Shown here: one piece after another, positions 55,826 through 64,000 of the stretch
Position numbering within the stretch: the first letter of the stretch is position 1
How the letters are laid out: every line of letters starts with the position of its first letter
Source: Clostridium intestinale DSM 6191
GTDB taxonomy: Bacteria > Bacillota > Clostridia > Clostridiales > Clostridiaceae
Assembly (NCBI RefSeq): GCF_900130055.1
Contig: NZ_FQXU01000011.1
Coordinates: forward strand, 1-64,000
Direction: 5' to 3'
Length of the DNA: 64,000 bases
The notes under the pieces: model-generated
What the model was told of the DNA's origin: nothing
The model's database searches: none
What the model saw: only the letters and a program-made list of their open reading frames with translations
Made by a program: the position numbers and the translations under genes

Positions 55826-57595
55826 ATGAGTTTAAATTGGAGTTTAGAAGAGCTATATTTATCTTTTGAAAGTAATGAATTTAAAGGTGATCTTCAAAAA
55901 ACAAATACATTAATAGAAGACTATAACTCATGGGTTAATAATACAACTACAAGTTATGATAATGTAATAGATAAACTGCATGAATATATAAACAAAACAA
56001 GTTCTTTGAAAAATTTCTTTTTTAAGTTAGGATCATTTATAGAGCTTTCTTTAAGTGTTAATACTAAAAACACTGACGCTCTAAAGGCTTCAGATATACT
56101 TAATCAAAATGTAAGTAATATGGCAGAGTCAGATGCAAAGATAGAGAAATGGATAGGAGGAATATCTAATATAGATGAGCTTCTAGAAAAATCTCCTTTC
56201 CTGAAAGAATATGAATTTTTCTTAAAAGAAAAAGTTGAGCTGAACAAGTACATTTTAAGTGAAAAAGAAGAGAAAGTTATAGCGAAAATGCAAAATACAG
56301 GTTCTAATGCTTGGTTAAAGCTTAAAGATTCTTTAATATCAAATCACAAAGTTGAGTTGAATATTAAAGGTAAAAAGAAGGAAGTGCCACTTACAGTTGT
56401 TTTAAACATGGCTCATGATAAAGATAAAGAAGTTAGAAAAGTAGCTTATGAAGCTGAGATTGAATCTTATAAAAAGATAGAAGATGGGGTAGCTGCGGCC
56501 TTAAATGCAATTAAGGGGGAAGTTCTAACTATAAGTGATTTAAGAGGATATAAATCCCCTTTAGAAATGTCTTTAATTAATTCAAGGATGGATGAAGAGT
56601 CTTTAAATGCTATGCTTGAAGCTATGAAGGAATCTCTACCTATTTTCAGAAAGTATTTAAGAAAAAAAGCAGAACTATTAGGATATAAAAACGGACTTCC
56701 TTTCTATGAACTTTATGCACCAATTTCAGATGCTGATATGGAGTTTTCTTATGAAAAGGGAAAGAAGTTTGTTGAAGATAATTTTAGAACATTTAGTGAT
56801 AATTTAGCTGATTTTGCTAAAATGGCTTTTGATAAGAACTGGATAGATGTCATGCCTAAAGAAGGTAAGGTTGGAGGAGCTTTTTGCGAAAATCTTCATT
56901 TTCTAGGAGAAAGCAGATTCTTATTAAATTATGGAAACTCCTTTAATGACGTTGTTACAATGGCGCATGAATTAGGTCACGGTTTTCATGGAGAATGTCT
57001 TAAAAATGAAGCGGTACTTAATGCAGATTATCCTATGCCTATAGCGGAGACAGCTTCAACTTTTTGTGAAACAATAGTGATGAAAGCTGGTATAAAAGCT
57101 GGAAGCAAAGAAGAAGCTCTATCTATATTAGAAACAGAAATAAGTGGTTGCACACAAGTAATTGTTGATATATATTCAAGATTTTTATTTGAAAGTGAAT
57201 TGTTTGAGAGAAGAAAAAATGGAGCATTATCAGCTGAAGAAATAAAAGAAATTATGGTGACCGCTCAAAGAGAGGCATATGGTGATGGATTAGATCCAGA
57301 ATATTTACATCCTTATATGTGGACTTGGAAACCTCATTATTATTATGCAAACAGTAATTTTTATAATTTCCCTTATGCATTTGGATTATTATTCTCAAAA
57401 GGTCTTTATGCGGAGTATCTAAAAAGTGGAAAAGACTTCCCAAAAGTTTATGAAGAACTTTTATCAATTACAGGAAAAAATAAGTTAGCAGATGTTACTA
57501 AGGTAATGAACATTGATATAAGAAATGTAGATTTTTGGAGAGCTTCCCTCAAAACTATTGAAGAAGATATTGAGGAATTTATTAAATTAAGTTAA
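55826..57595 (+). CDS. pepF: Oligoendopeptidase F-family metallopeptidase
   Basis: The 589-residue M3 peptidase has the zinc motif H381-E-L-G-H385 (AHELGHGFHGECL), the downstream glutamate in ETASTFCETIVM, and the C-terminal HPYMWTWKPHYYY stretch. It is cytosolic and cleaves short peptides. AGGAGG precedes the ATG, 85 bp after the ABC permease. Confidence 0.93.
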   Translation: MSLNWSLEELYLSFESNEFKGDLQKTNTLIEDYNSWVNNTTTSYDNVIDKLHEYINKTSSLKNFFFKLGSFIELSLSVNTKNTDALKASDILNQNVSNMAESDAKIEKWIGGISNIDELLEKSPFLKEYEFFLKEKVELNKYILSEKEEKVIAKMQNTGSNAWLKLKDSLISNHKVELNIKGKKKEVPLTVVLNMAHDKDKEVRKVAYEAEIESYKKIEDGVAAALNAIKGEVLTISDLRGYKSPLEMSLINSRMDEESLNAMLEAMKESLPIFRKYLRKKAELLGYKNGLPFYELYAPISDADMEFSYEKGKKFVEDNFRTFSDNLADFAKMAFDKNWIDVMPKEGKVGGAFCENLHFLGESRFLLNYGNSFNDVVTMAHELGHGFHGECLKNEAVLNADYPMPIAETASTFCETIVMKAGIKAGSKEEALSILETEISGCTQVIVDIYSRFLFESELFERRKNGALSAEEIKEIMVTAQREAYGDGLDPEYLHPYMWTWKPHYYYANSNFYNFPYAFGLLFSKGLYAEYLKSGKDFPKVYEELLSITGKNKLADVTKVMNIDIRNVDFWRASLKTIEEDIEEFIKLS

Positions 57596-57605
57596 GAGGT
57601 GTATT

Positions 57606-58439
57606 ATGAGATCTTCATTAAATATTACAAACAAGCTTACTATGCTTAGTGATATGGCAGGTGATTCTGTTTTTCAAGTACTTGAGTATGATGCTCTAGA
57701 AGGGGGAAATAGGATAGAAGATGCTATAAAATTTAAGTTTATGAAAGATTCTGGGATTAAGCTTAAACAAGTAAGGATACTTTTAGATAGTAGTGCAGTA
57801 ACTCTTGAATCTGGTGTATTAAGCTATATGAAGGGTGATATAGAAATACACTCTAATGTAGGGGGAGTATTAGGTCTTGGAAAGAAATTTTTTGCTAGTA
57901 AGGTCACAGGAGAAACCATGTTTAAGCCAATGTACAAAGGAACAGGGGAAATGTTTTTAGAGCCCTCCTTTGGACATTTTGCACTATTAGAGCTTGAAGA
58001 TGAAGAGATAATAGTTGATGATGGACTTTTTTTTGCGTGTGAAAGTAATGTAGAAGTAGGGGTTTCTAGAGTTAAGAGTTTAAGTTCAATGGCTCTTGGA
58101 AATGAAGGATATTTTCAAACTAAACTTTCAGGAAGTGGAATTGTAGTACTAGAGATTCCTGTACCAGAAAAAGAAGTCTTTAAGTGTACATTGATAGATG
58201 ATACACTTAAGGTTGATGGTAATTTTGTTATGCTTAGAAGCGGAAATATAGATTTTACAGTAGAAAAAGCAGCTAAATCTATAGTAGGTTCAGTAACATC
58301 TGGTGAAGGGTTTTTGAACGTATATAGAGGCACTGGGCAAGTATGGCTTATTCCCACTAAATCTGTTTATGATAAATTGGCAATGGAGCCACTTCAAAAT
58401 CAAAGCAATCCTCAGGGAAATAGCAATACTGAAGTATAG
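57606..58439 (+). CDS. AIM24-family protein
   Basis: The 277-residue protein is mostly beta strands and matches the AIM24 / TIGR00266-like pattern (GVLSYMKGDIEI, FASKVTGETMFKPMYKGTGEMFLEP, GEGFLNVYRGTGQVWLIPT). It has no signal peptide. The bacterial role of the family is unknown. It starts 11 bp after pepF with a GAGGTG site, so the two are probably co-transcribed. Confidence 0.85.
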   Translation: MRSSLNITNKLTMLSDMAGDSVFQVLEYDALEGGNRIEDAIKFKFMKDSGIKLKQVRILLDSSAVTLESGVLSYMKGDIEIHSNVGGVLGLGKKFFASKVTGETMFKPMYKGTGEMFLEPSFGHFALLELEDEEIIVDDGLFFACESNVEVGVSRVKSLSSMALGNEGYFQTKLSGSGIVVLEIPVPEKEVFKCTLIDDTLKVDGNFVMLRSGNIDFTVEKAAKSIVGSVTSGEGFLNVYRGTGQVWLIPTKSVYDKLAMEPLQNQSNPQGNSNTEV

Positions 58440-58512
58440 TTGCACAATTTCTATATTTTTGTATAATAATAAGTGGATTGAATTACTTAATGAAAGAGTG
58501 AGGTAAATTTTT

Positions 58513-59862
58513 ATGGATAGAATGTTTGGAACAGATGGTGTTAGAGGAATAGCAAATACTGAGCTTACAGCAACTTTAGCCTATAACTTAGGAAGAGCAG
58601 GAGCTTATGTATTAACAGAAGGAACTCATAAACCTAAGATATTAGTTGCAAAAGATACTAGAATATCAGGAGATATGTTAGAATCTGCATTAGTTGCAGG
58701 AATACTTTCGGTAGGTGCAGAAGCTGTATGTTTAGATGTAATTCCTACCCCAGCAGTTGCCTATTTAACAAGAAAATATGGGGCTGATGCTGGTGTAATG
58801 ATATCTGCTTCCCATAATCCAGTTGAATATAATGGAATTAAATTTTTTGATGATAAAGGATTAAAACTTTCAGATGAATTGGAAGATGAAATTCAAAGAG
58901 TTATAGAAAATAATTTTGAAGATGTACCATCACCAACAGGAGAAAACCTAGGCAGAAAAATTCATGAAATTGCTGCTTTAGAACATTATATAGATTTTGC
59001 AAAAGATACAATATCTGTAGATTTAAAAGGATTAAAGGTAGCGTTAGACTGTGCAAATGGAGCTGCTTATGAAGCTGCTGTAAAATGTTTTAGAGAATTA
59101 GGAGCAGATGTTTATGTTATAAATAATACTCCAGATGGAACTAATATAAATGAAAACTGTGGATCAACTCATACAGAAGAACTTATGGACTATGTGGTAA
59201 GGAAAGGCTGTGATGTTGGATTCGCTTTTGATGGAGATGCAGATAGATGTTTAGCTGTAGATGAAAAAGGAAATCTTGTTAATGGAGATTTCATAATGAC
59301 TATATGCGCAAAACATCTTAAAGAACTTGGAAGATTAAAAGACGACACTTTAGTTGTAACGGTTATGAGTAACTTAGGACTTATGATTGCTTGCGAAAAA
59401 GAAGGCATAAAAACTTCTATAACTAAAGTTGGAGATAGATATGTATTAGAAGAAATGCTTAAGAGTGGCCATGTATTGGGTGGAGAACAATCTGGACATG
59501 TAATTTTCCTTGATTACAACACTACCGGAGACGGATTAGTAACTGCACTTCAAATAGCTTCAACCATAAGAAGAAGCAAAAAAAGTTTAAGCGAGTTAGC
59601 TAAGATAATGAAGGACTTACCTCAAGTATTAATTAATGCTAAGGTTCCAAATGATAAAAAAGATATTCATGAAAAAGATACTGAAATTAAAAATGAAATA
59701 GAAAAAATAGAAAAATCTCTTCATGGATGTGGAAGAGTTCTAATAAGACCTTCAGGCACAGAACCTCTAGTAAGAGTTATGCTAGAAGGAGAAAATCAAG
59801 AAGAAATAGATAAGATGGCTAAAGAACTAGGAGCTCTAATAGAGCAAAAAGCTAATAGTTAG
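58513..59862 (+). CDS. glmM: Phosphoglucosamine mutase
   Basis: The 449-residue enzyme begins MFGTDGVRG after three residues and has the phosphoserine loop SASHNP (S100), the metal loop [18 protein letters not shown] and the C-terminal [12 protein letters not shown]. It makes glucosamine-1-phosphate for cell-wall synthesis. In many Firmicutes glmM directly follows cdaA-cdaR; here about 9.5 kb separates them. GAGTGAGG precedes the ATG. Confidence 0.97.
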   Translation: MDRMFGTDGVRGIANTELTATLAYNLGRAGAYVLTEGTHKPKILVAKDTRISGDMLESALVAGILSVGAEAVCLDVIPTPAVAYLTRKYGADAGVMISASHNPVEYNGIKFFDDKGLKLSDELEDEIQRVIENNFEDVPSPTGENLGRKIHEIAALEHYIDFAKDTISVDLKGLKVALDCANGAAYEAAVKCFRELGADVYVINNTPDGTNINENCGSTHTEELMDYVVRKGCDVGFAFDGDADRCLAVDEKGNLVNGDFIMTICAKHLKELGRLKDDTLVVTVMSNLGLMIACEKEGIKTSITKVGDRYVLEEMLKSGHVLGGEQSGHVIFLDYNTTGDGLVTALQIASTIRRSKKSLSELAKIMKDLPQVLINAKVPNDKKDIHEKDTEIKNEIEKIEKSLHGCGRVLIRPSGTEPLVRVMLEGENQEEIDKMAKELGALIEQKANS

Positions 59863-59866
59863 AAAC

Positions 59867-59906
59867 GTTAAAAGGCTGAGTTAAGAAATTAACTCAGCCT
59901 TTTAAC
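59867..59906 (+). terminator. Terminator after glmM
   Basis: A perfect 18-bp stem GTTAAAAGGCTGAGTTAA with its complement closes on a GAAA loop. The 3' arm contains CCTTTTAAC, so the T-run lies inside the stem end. Confidence 0.9.
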
Positions 59907-60203
59907 ATTGGGGGACTTGAAACATGAAATCAAGTCATATATATTATAACATAATAACTAGAATTATCATAACCTCATGGGGTTAAGGATAGAATAGATA
60001 AGTACAGAGAAAACGATAAGAGTAAAAGAAAATCGACAAAAATAGACACGGAAAATAGAGGTTTTTACGAACATAAATTAAAGCTTTAGATAAATAATTC
60101 ACAAGAGATTATTCTGATTAGTAAGAAAATTGTGGATTTTGAATATAGATTTAACAATAAAAAAGAATAAATATTATCAAATAAATAAAGAATAAAGAAT
60201 GTG
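59907..60203. other. Noncoding stretch before the ilv promoter
   Basis: About 300 bp without a supported gene. It holds one small hairpin, GACTTGA-N9-TCAAGTC (59914-59936), and otherwise A-rich sequence in which I see no further structure. Confidence 0.6.
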
Positions 60204-60232
60204 TTGACTAAATTCATATCAGAGAGTACAAT
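60204..60232 (+). promoter_or_regulatory. Promoter of the branched-chain amino acid operon
   Basis: TTGACT (60204-60209) and TACAAT (60227-60232), each one mismatch from consensus, are separated by 17 bp. Transcription would start near 60239, some 45 nt before the T-box stem. Confidence 0.8.
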
Positions 60233-60269
60233 AAATTAAAAATAAGGATTTATTAAGTTAATATTTAGT

Positions 60270-60540
60270 AGTAAAAAGAAATGCTAAGAAGGAGACTTTT
60301 GTTTGGAATTTAAAGTTTCAGAGAGTCGGTGGTTGGTGAAAACCGATACTTTTACTAGACAGATATCACTCCAGAGCAGAGTCCAGAAAACTAATTTAAT
60401 TAATTAGTGAGTAAGCGATCTCCGGTAAGCCCCGTTAAAAGCAAGGGTTTGTTAGAACCGAGTGATATTATACTAAAGGCGGTATATAGAATGATTATAT
60501 TCCCACCTATAATGATTATATCATTAAGGTGGGTTTTATT
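60270..60540 (+). promoter_or_regulatory. T-box leader, probable isoleucine specifier
   Basis: The stem I distal signature GAGAGTCGGTGG...GGTGAAAACCGATA (60320-60349) is typical of T-box RNAs. The 3' side reads GATATCACTCCAGAGC, where ATC (60365-60367) followed by A fits the specifier position and codes for isoleucine. GTTAGAACCGAGTGATA and AAAGGCGGTATATAG then occupy the antiterminator region; this core departs from AGGGTGGTACCGCG. The uncharged tRNA would allow read-through into the ilv genes. Confidence 0.85.
60502..60540 (+). terminator. T-box-controlled terminator
   Basis: CCCACCT pairs with AGGTGGG, with inner TAATGAT/ATCATTA, and is followed by TTTTATTT. It lies 24 nt before the first gene of the operon, so it is the regulated attenuator. 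Confidence 0.9.
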
Positions 60541-60563
60541 TACACAAAAAAAGGGGGATTACT

Positions 60564-61079
60564 ATGGATAAACATGTTTTATCAGTAGTTGTAAAGAATT
60601 ATTCTGGTGTACTTAGTAGGGTTGCGGGGCTATTTTCTAGAAGAGGATATAACATTGATAGTTTAACCGTAGGAAGAACCGAAAATCCAGAGTTATCTAG
60701 AATGACTATAACTATGAATGGGGACAGTGATATCGTAGAGCAAGTTAAAAATCAATTAGCTAAGCTTGAAGATGTAAAAAAAGTTATAGAATTAGATCCA
60801 GATTCTTCTGTTTATAGAGAATTGGTTCTCATAAAGGTAAATGCAGATGTTAATCAAAGAGCAGCTATAAATGAGATAGTTAAGATTTTTAGATGTAAGG
60901 TTATAGACATTTCCATGGAGACCTTAACTATTGAACTAACTGGGGATGAAAGTAAAGTAGCAGCACTTATTAAACTAATGGATGACTATGGTATAAAAGA
61001 AATAGTTAGAACTGGTCTTACAGCGCTAGAAAGAGGAGAAAAAGATATAAGCTCTCATTCTGAATATTTTGAAACTTAA
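60564..61079 (+). CDS. ilvN: Acetolactate synthase small (regulatory) subunit
   Basis: The 171-residue protein starts with an ACT domain (VLSVVVKNYSGVLSRVAGLFSRRGYNIDSLTVGRTE) followed by the ALS small-subunit C-terminal domain (MDDYGIKEIVRTGLTALERG). It confers branched-chain amino acid feedback on the catalytic subunit, which is not in this window. AAGGGGG precedes the ATG. Confidence 0.95.
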   Translation: MDKHVLSVVVKNYSGVLSRVAGLFSRRGYNIDSLTVGRTENPELSRMTITMNGDSDIVEQVKNQLAKLEDVKKVIELDPDSSVYRELVLIKVNADVNQRAAINEIVKIFRCKVIDISMETLTIELTGDESKVAALIKLMDDYGIKEIVRTGLTALERGEKDISSHSEYFET

Positions 61080-61114
61080 TTTGGGGAAAGTTTGTTATTA
61101 GGAGTGATTTAGCA

Positions 61115-62707
61115 ATGAGCAATGAAGTATTTATTCTAGATTCAACCCTGAGAGATGGGGCACAGGGGCAAGGAATTTCATTTTCAGTAGAGGATAAGTT
61201 GAAAATAGCTAAAGCATTAGATGATTTAGGAGTACATTATGTTGAAGCTGGAAATCCAGGTTCAAATCCTAAGGATATGGAGTTTTTTAAGAGAGTTAAT
61301 GAACTTAATCTTAAAAACACCAAGATAGTAGCTTTTGGTAGTACTAGAAGGTTAGGAGTTAAAGCTGAGGAAGATAAAAATCTAAGAGATCTTTTAGAAG
61401 CTAATACAAAAACTGTAACTATATTTGGGAAAAGTTCAGATTTTCATGTTATAGATATATTAAAGACAAGTTTAGAAGAAAATCTAAAACTTATAAAAGA
61501 GTCCATAGACTTCTTAAAAAAGAATGGAAAAGAAGTAATATTTGATGGGGAGCATTTTTTCGACGGATATAAAAGCAATAAGCAATATTCATTAGAAACC
61601 TTAAAGGTTGCAAAGGAAGCTGGAGCAGATGTAATAGTACTTTGTGATACTAATGGAGGAACCCTTCCAACAGAGGTTGAAAAGATAACTTTAGAAGTTA
61701 GAGAACTTGTTGGAGGAAGTATTGGAATACACTGTCATGATGATATGGGGATGGCAGTAGCTAATTCTATAATGAGTGCAAGTGCTGGGGCAAATCATAT
61801 ACAAGGCACATTTATAGGAATAGGTGAAAGATGTGGTAATGCAAATCTAAGTGCTATAATACCAACTTTAGAACTTAAAATGGGGATGAAGGTTTTAGAG
61901 GACGGGGCACTTAATAAGCTTAAAACTGCAGCACTAATAATTTCAGAAATATCCAATATTACACTTAAAGACTATGCACCTTACGTAGGAAACTCAGCGT
62001 TTGCTCATAAAGGTGGAATGCATATAGATGCAGTAATTAAAATGTCTAAGTCTTATGAACACATAAATCCAGAAGCTGTAGGAAATTCGAGAAGATTTTT
62101 AGTTTCTGAGGTTAGTGGAAAAAGTACAATTCTTAAAGAGGTTCAAAAGATATTTCCTAATATGTCTAAGGACAGTAAGGAAGTACAAACTATTATAGAT
62201 AAGCTTAAGGAACTTGAACATCAAGGATATCAATTTGAAGGAGCCGAAGGAACTGTAGAATTGGTTATAAGAAAAGTTATAGGAAAGTACAAGCCTTTTT
62301 TTAAACTTAATAATTTTAAAGTAATTGGGGAACATCCATCTTTAAAAGGAGATTTTACATCTACAGCATTAATCAATATAAATGTAGAAGGAAAACAAGA
62401 AATGACTGTAGCAGAAGGCGATGGGCCAGTTAATGCATTAGATAAAGCATTAAGAAAGGCCTTGGAAATTTTCTATCCACAGCTTAAGGATGTCAGGCTT
62501 ATAGATTATAAGGTTAGGGTTTTAGATGCAGGGTCAGCTACAGAAGCATCTGTTAGAGTATTAATTGAATCTACTGATGGGCTAGAACATTGGACTACTG
62601 TTGGGGTGTCTAAAGATATTATTGAAGCAAGCTGGATAGCTCTTGTAGATTCTATTGAATATAAGTTAATAAAAGATATTGAAAGAAAAGTAAGGATGTA
62701 TTTTTAA
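61115..62707 (+). CDS. cimA: (R)-citramalate synthase
   Basis: The 530-residue DRE-TIM enzyme has LDSTLRDGAQGQGISFSVEDK, GVHYVEAGNPGSNPKD, the HCHDDMGMAVANS metal motif and a C-terminal LeuA dimer (feedback) domain. The N-terminal wording and PGSNPKD fit citramalate synthase better than 2-isopropylmalate synthase. It joins pyruvate and acetyl-CoA, bypassing threonine in isoleucine synthesis. This agrees with the isoleucine T-box upstream. A weak GGAGTGAT hairpin lies just after the stop. Confidence 0.9.
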   Translation: MSNEVFILDSTLRDGAQGQGISFSVEDKLKIAKALDDLGVHYVEAGNPGSNPKDMEFFKRVNELNLKNTKIVAFGSTRRLGVKAEEDKNLRDLLEANTKTVTIFGKSSDFHVIDILKTSLEENLKLIKESIDFLKKNGKEVIFDGEHFFDGYKSNKQYSLETLKVAKEAGADVIVLCDTNGGTLPTEVEKITLEVRELVGGSIGIHCHDDMGMAVANSIMSASAGANHIQGTFIGIGERCGNANLSAIIPTLELKMGMKVLEDGALNKLKTAALIISEISNITLKDYAPYVGNSAFAHKGGMHIDAVIKMSKSYEHINPEAVGNSRRFLVSEVSGKSTILKEVQKIFPNMSKDSKEVQTIIDKLKELEHQGYQFEGAEGTVELVIRKVIGKYKPFFKLNNFKVIGEHPSLKGDFTSTALININVEGKQEMTVAEGDGPVNALDKALRKALEIFYPQLKDVRLIDYKVRVLDAGSATEASVRVLIESTDGLEHWTTVGVSKDIIEASWIALVDSIEYKLIKDIERKVRMYF

Positions 62708-62808
62708 GGGAGTGATGCTGAGGGGAATCATTCCGAGAGTTTATGGAAAAATTATAAATAATTTAGTTAAATAAATAAAAAATATTTTTAAATATTAGGG
62801 GGCTAATT

Positions 62809-63891
62809 ATGGAATATAAAGTTGCGGTTATACCAGGAGATGGAATAGGACCAGAAGTTATTGAAGAAACAGTAAAAGTTTTAAATGTGATAGGGGATAA
62901 ATACTCTCATAAGTTCAACTATGAGTATGTATTAGCAGGTGGTATTGCTATTGATGAAAAAGGAACACCTCTTCCAGAGGAAACTTTAGAAGTGTGTAAG
63001 AATAGTGATGCAGTACTTTTAGGTGCAGTAGGAGGTCCTAAATGGGATGATCCAACAGCTAAAATAAGACCAGAGCAAGCTTTACTTGGACTAAGAGGAG
63101 GATTAAATCTTTATTGTAACTTAAGACCAGCAGTGCTTTATTCATCCTTAAGAGATGCCTCTCCACTTAAAGACTCAATAATAGGAGATGGAATAGACAT
63201 CTGCGTTATTAGAGAACTTACAGGAGGGATTTATTTTGGAGAAAGAGCTTTATGGAAAGAAGGAGAAGAGGAAATAGCAACAGATACTGAAAAGTATTCA
63301 ACTTCTGAAGTAAAGAGAATAGCAAAAATAGCTTTTGAAACTGCTATGAAAAGAAACAAGAAGGTGACTTCTGTAGATAAGGCTAACATATTAGAAAGTT
63401 CAAGATTATGGAGAAGAGTAGTTGAGGAAGTTCATAAGGACTATCCAGAAGTAACTTTGGAACATATGTATGTGGATAATGCCTCAATGCAATTAGTTAG
63501 AAATCCAAGAGGTTTTGATGTTATTTTAACTTCCAATATATTTGGAGATATATTATCAGATGAAGCGTCAATGATTACAGGCTCAATAGGAATGTTACCA
63601 TCAGCTAGTTTAGGGGAAAATTCTTTTGGTATGTATGAACCAATTCATGGTTCAGCTCCTGATATAGCAGGAAAAGGAGTTGCAAATCCATTAGCAACAA
63701 TTCTTTCTTCAGCTATGATGCTAAAGTTTACTTTTGGTTTAGTAGAGGAAGCTGAACTTATAGAAAAAGCTGTAGAGAAGGTTTTAGAAGAAGGTTATAG
63801 AACTGGAGATATAATGAGTGAAGGGATGAAACTTATAGGTACTAAGGAAATGGGGGAACTTGTAGTTAATTATATAAAAGAAGGGAAGTAA
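62809..63891 (+). CDS. leuB: 3-isopropylmalate dehydrogenase
   Basis: The 360-residue enzyme has [45 protein letters not shown] and the metal-binding [32 protein letters not shown]. It oxidises 3-isopropylmalate and also 3-methylmalate, so it can serve the citramalate route as well as leucine synthesis. AGGGGG precedes the ATG. Confidence 0.96.
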   Translation: MEYKVAVIPGDGIGPEVIEETVKVLNVIGDKYSHKFNYEYVLAGGIAIDEKGTPLPEETLEVCKNSDAVLLGAVGGPKWDDPTAKIRPEQALLGLRGGLNLYCNLRPAVLYSSLRDASPLKDSIIGDGIDICVIRELTGGIYFGERALWKEGEEEIATDTEKYSTSEVKRIAKIAFETAMKRNKKVTSVDKANILESSRLWRRVVEEVHKDYPEVTLEHMYVDNASMQLVRNPRGFDVILTSNIFGDILSDEASMITGSIGMLPSASLGENSFGMYEPIHGSAPDIAGKGVANPLATILSSAMMLKFTFGLVEEAELIEKAVEKVLEEGYRTGDIMSEGMKLIGTKEMGELVVNYIKEGK

Positions 63892-63896
63892 TTAAT

Positions 63897-64000
63897 ATGA
63901 GAAGCGATAAGATAAAACTTGGAGCTGATAAGGCTCCTCATAGATCACTTTTAAGAGCAGCAGGATTTTCAGATGAAGAGATGAAAAGACCCATGATAGG
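63897..64000 (+). CDS. ilvD: Dihydroxy-acid dehydratase, 5' end (cut by the window)
   Basis: An ATG 5 bp after leuB opens a frame that runs to the window end. The first 34 residues, beginning [23 protein letters not shown], match the N-terminus of IlvD. This Fe-S enzyme makes the 2-keto acids of valine and isoleucine. Its presence confirms a branched-chain operon. The remainder is outside the window. Confidence 0.92.
   Translation, partial: MRSDKIKLGADKAPHRSLLRAAGFSDEEMKRPMI

Noticed and set aside
58440-58512. Sigma-A promoter of glmM
   Set aside because: TATAAT at 58462 is good, but the paired TTGCAC matches only half of the -35 consensus with 16-bp spacing, so it was left out of the feature list.
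59907-60203. Small RNA or tRNA gene in the gap after glmM
   Set aside because: No cloverleaf, CCA end or terminator-bounded transcript is visible apart from one short hairpin.

Overview
The window is AT-rich, with strong AGGAGG-type ribosome binding sites and many ATG/GTG/TTG starts. Together with a butyrate kinase pathway (ptb-buk), the spore-cortex amidase cwlD, a SleB-like hydrolase and a thioredoxin reductase that lacks the NADPH motifs, this points to a spore-forming, butyrate-producing anaerobe of Clostridium sensu stricto. The species cannot be named from this sequence alone. No tRNA or rRNA genes, insertion sequences, prophage or CRISPR array were seen.

Region 1 (1-21249) is the translation superlocus: the end of tuf, then the S10, spc and alpha ribosomal-protein clusters in canonical order. 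These run with secY, adk, map, a KOW-domain gene, infA and rpmJ, followed by rpoA-rplQ, ecfA1-ecfA2-ecfT (energy-coupling-factor transporter), truA and rplM-rpsI. Promoters with near-consensus boxes precede rpsJ, rpsM and rplM, each followed by a structured leader that probably gives ribosomal-protein feedback. The zinc-binding (Cys) forms of S14, L36, S4 and an L24 variant are present.

Region 2 (21387-35820) is mixed: cwlD, a divergent DUF3048 membrane protein, a two-subunit class I fumarate hydratase, a YitT protein, an OmpR/histidine-kinase pair, and an oxygen-dependent-type ribonucleotide reductase (nrdAB) under two NrdR-box-like sites. An alanyl-tRNA editing protein, an isoprenoid-synthase-like protein, a hemolysin III protein and a DUF1836 regulator follow.

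Region 3 (35824-45254) contains the most distinctive regulatory locus. A sigma-54 activator whose N-terminus is an HPr-like domain diverges from ptsI (PTS enzyme I). The intergenic region has three copies of a 17-bp palindrome and a well-matched -24/-12 promoter, which suggests a circuit in which phosphotransfer status sets enzyme I level. A 54-bp palindrome follows ptsI. Then come hom, a TPR membrane protein, iadA, and a thioredoxin/flavin-thioredoxin-reductase pair behind a CsoR-like nested palindrome.

Region 4 (45253-59906) holds a cortex-hydrolase-like gene, an unrecognised membrane-anchored protein, cdaA-cdaR (c-di-AMP synthesis), an FAD oxidoreductase, ptb-buk behind a Rex-like operator, a Cys/His-rich YmaF protein, an ABC-2 exporter, pepF, an AIM24 protein and glmM.

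Region 5 (59907-64000) is a branched-chain amino acid operon: promoter, T-box leader with a probable isoleucine specifier, acetolactate synthase small subunit, citramalate synthase, leuB and the start of ilvD. It indicates isoleucine synthesis through citramalate.
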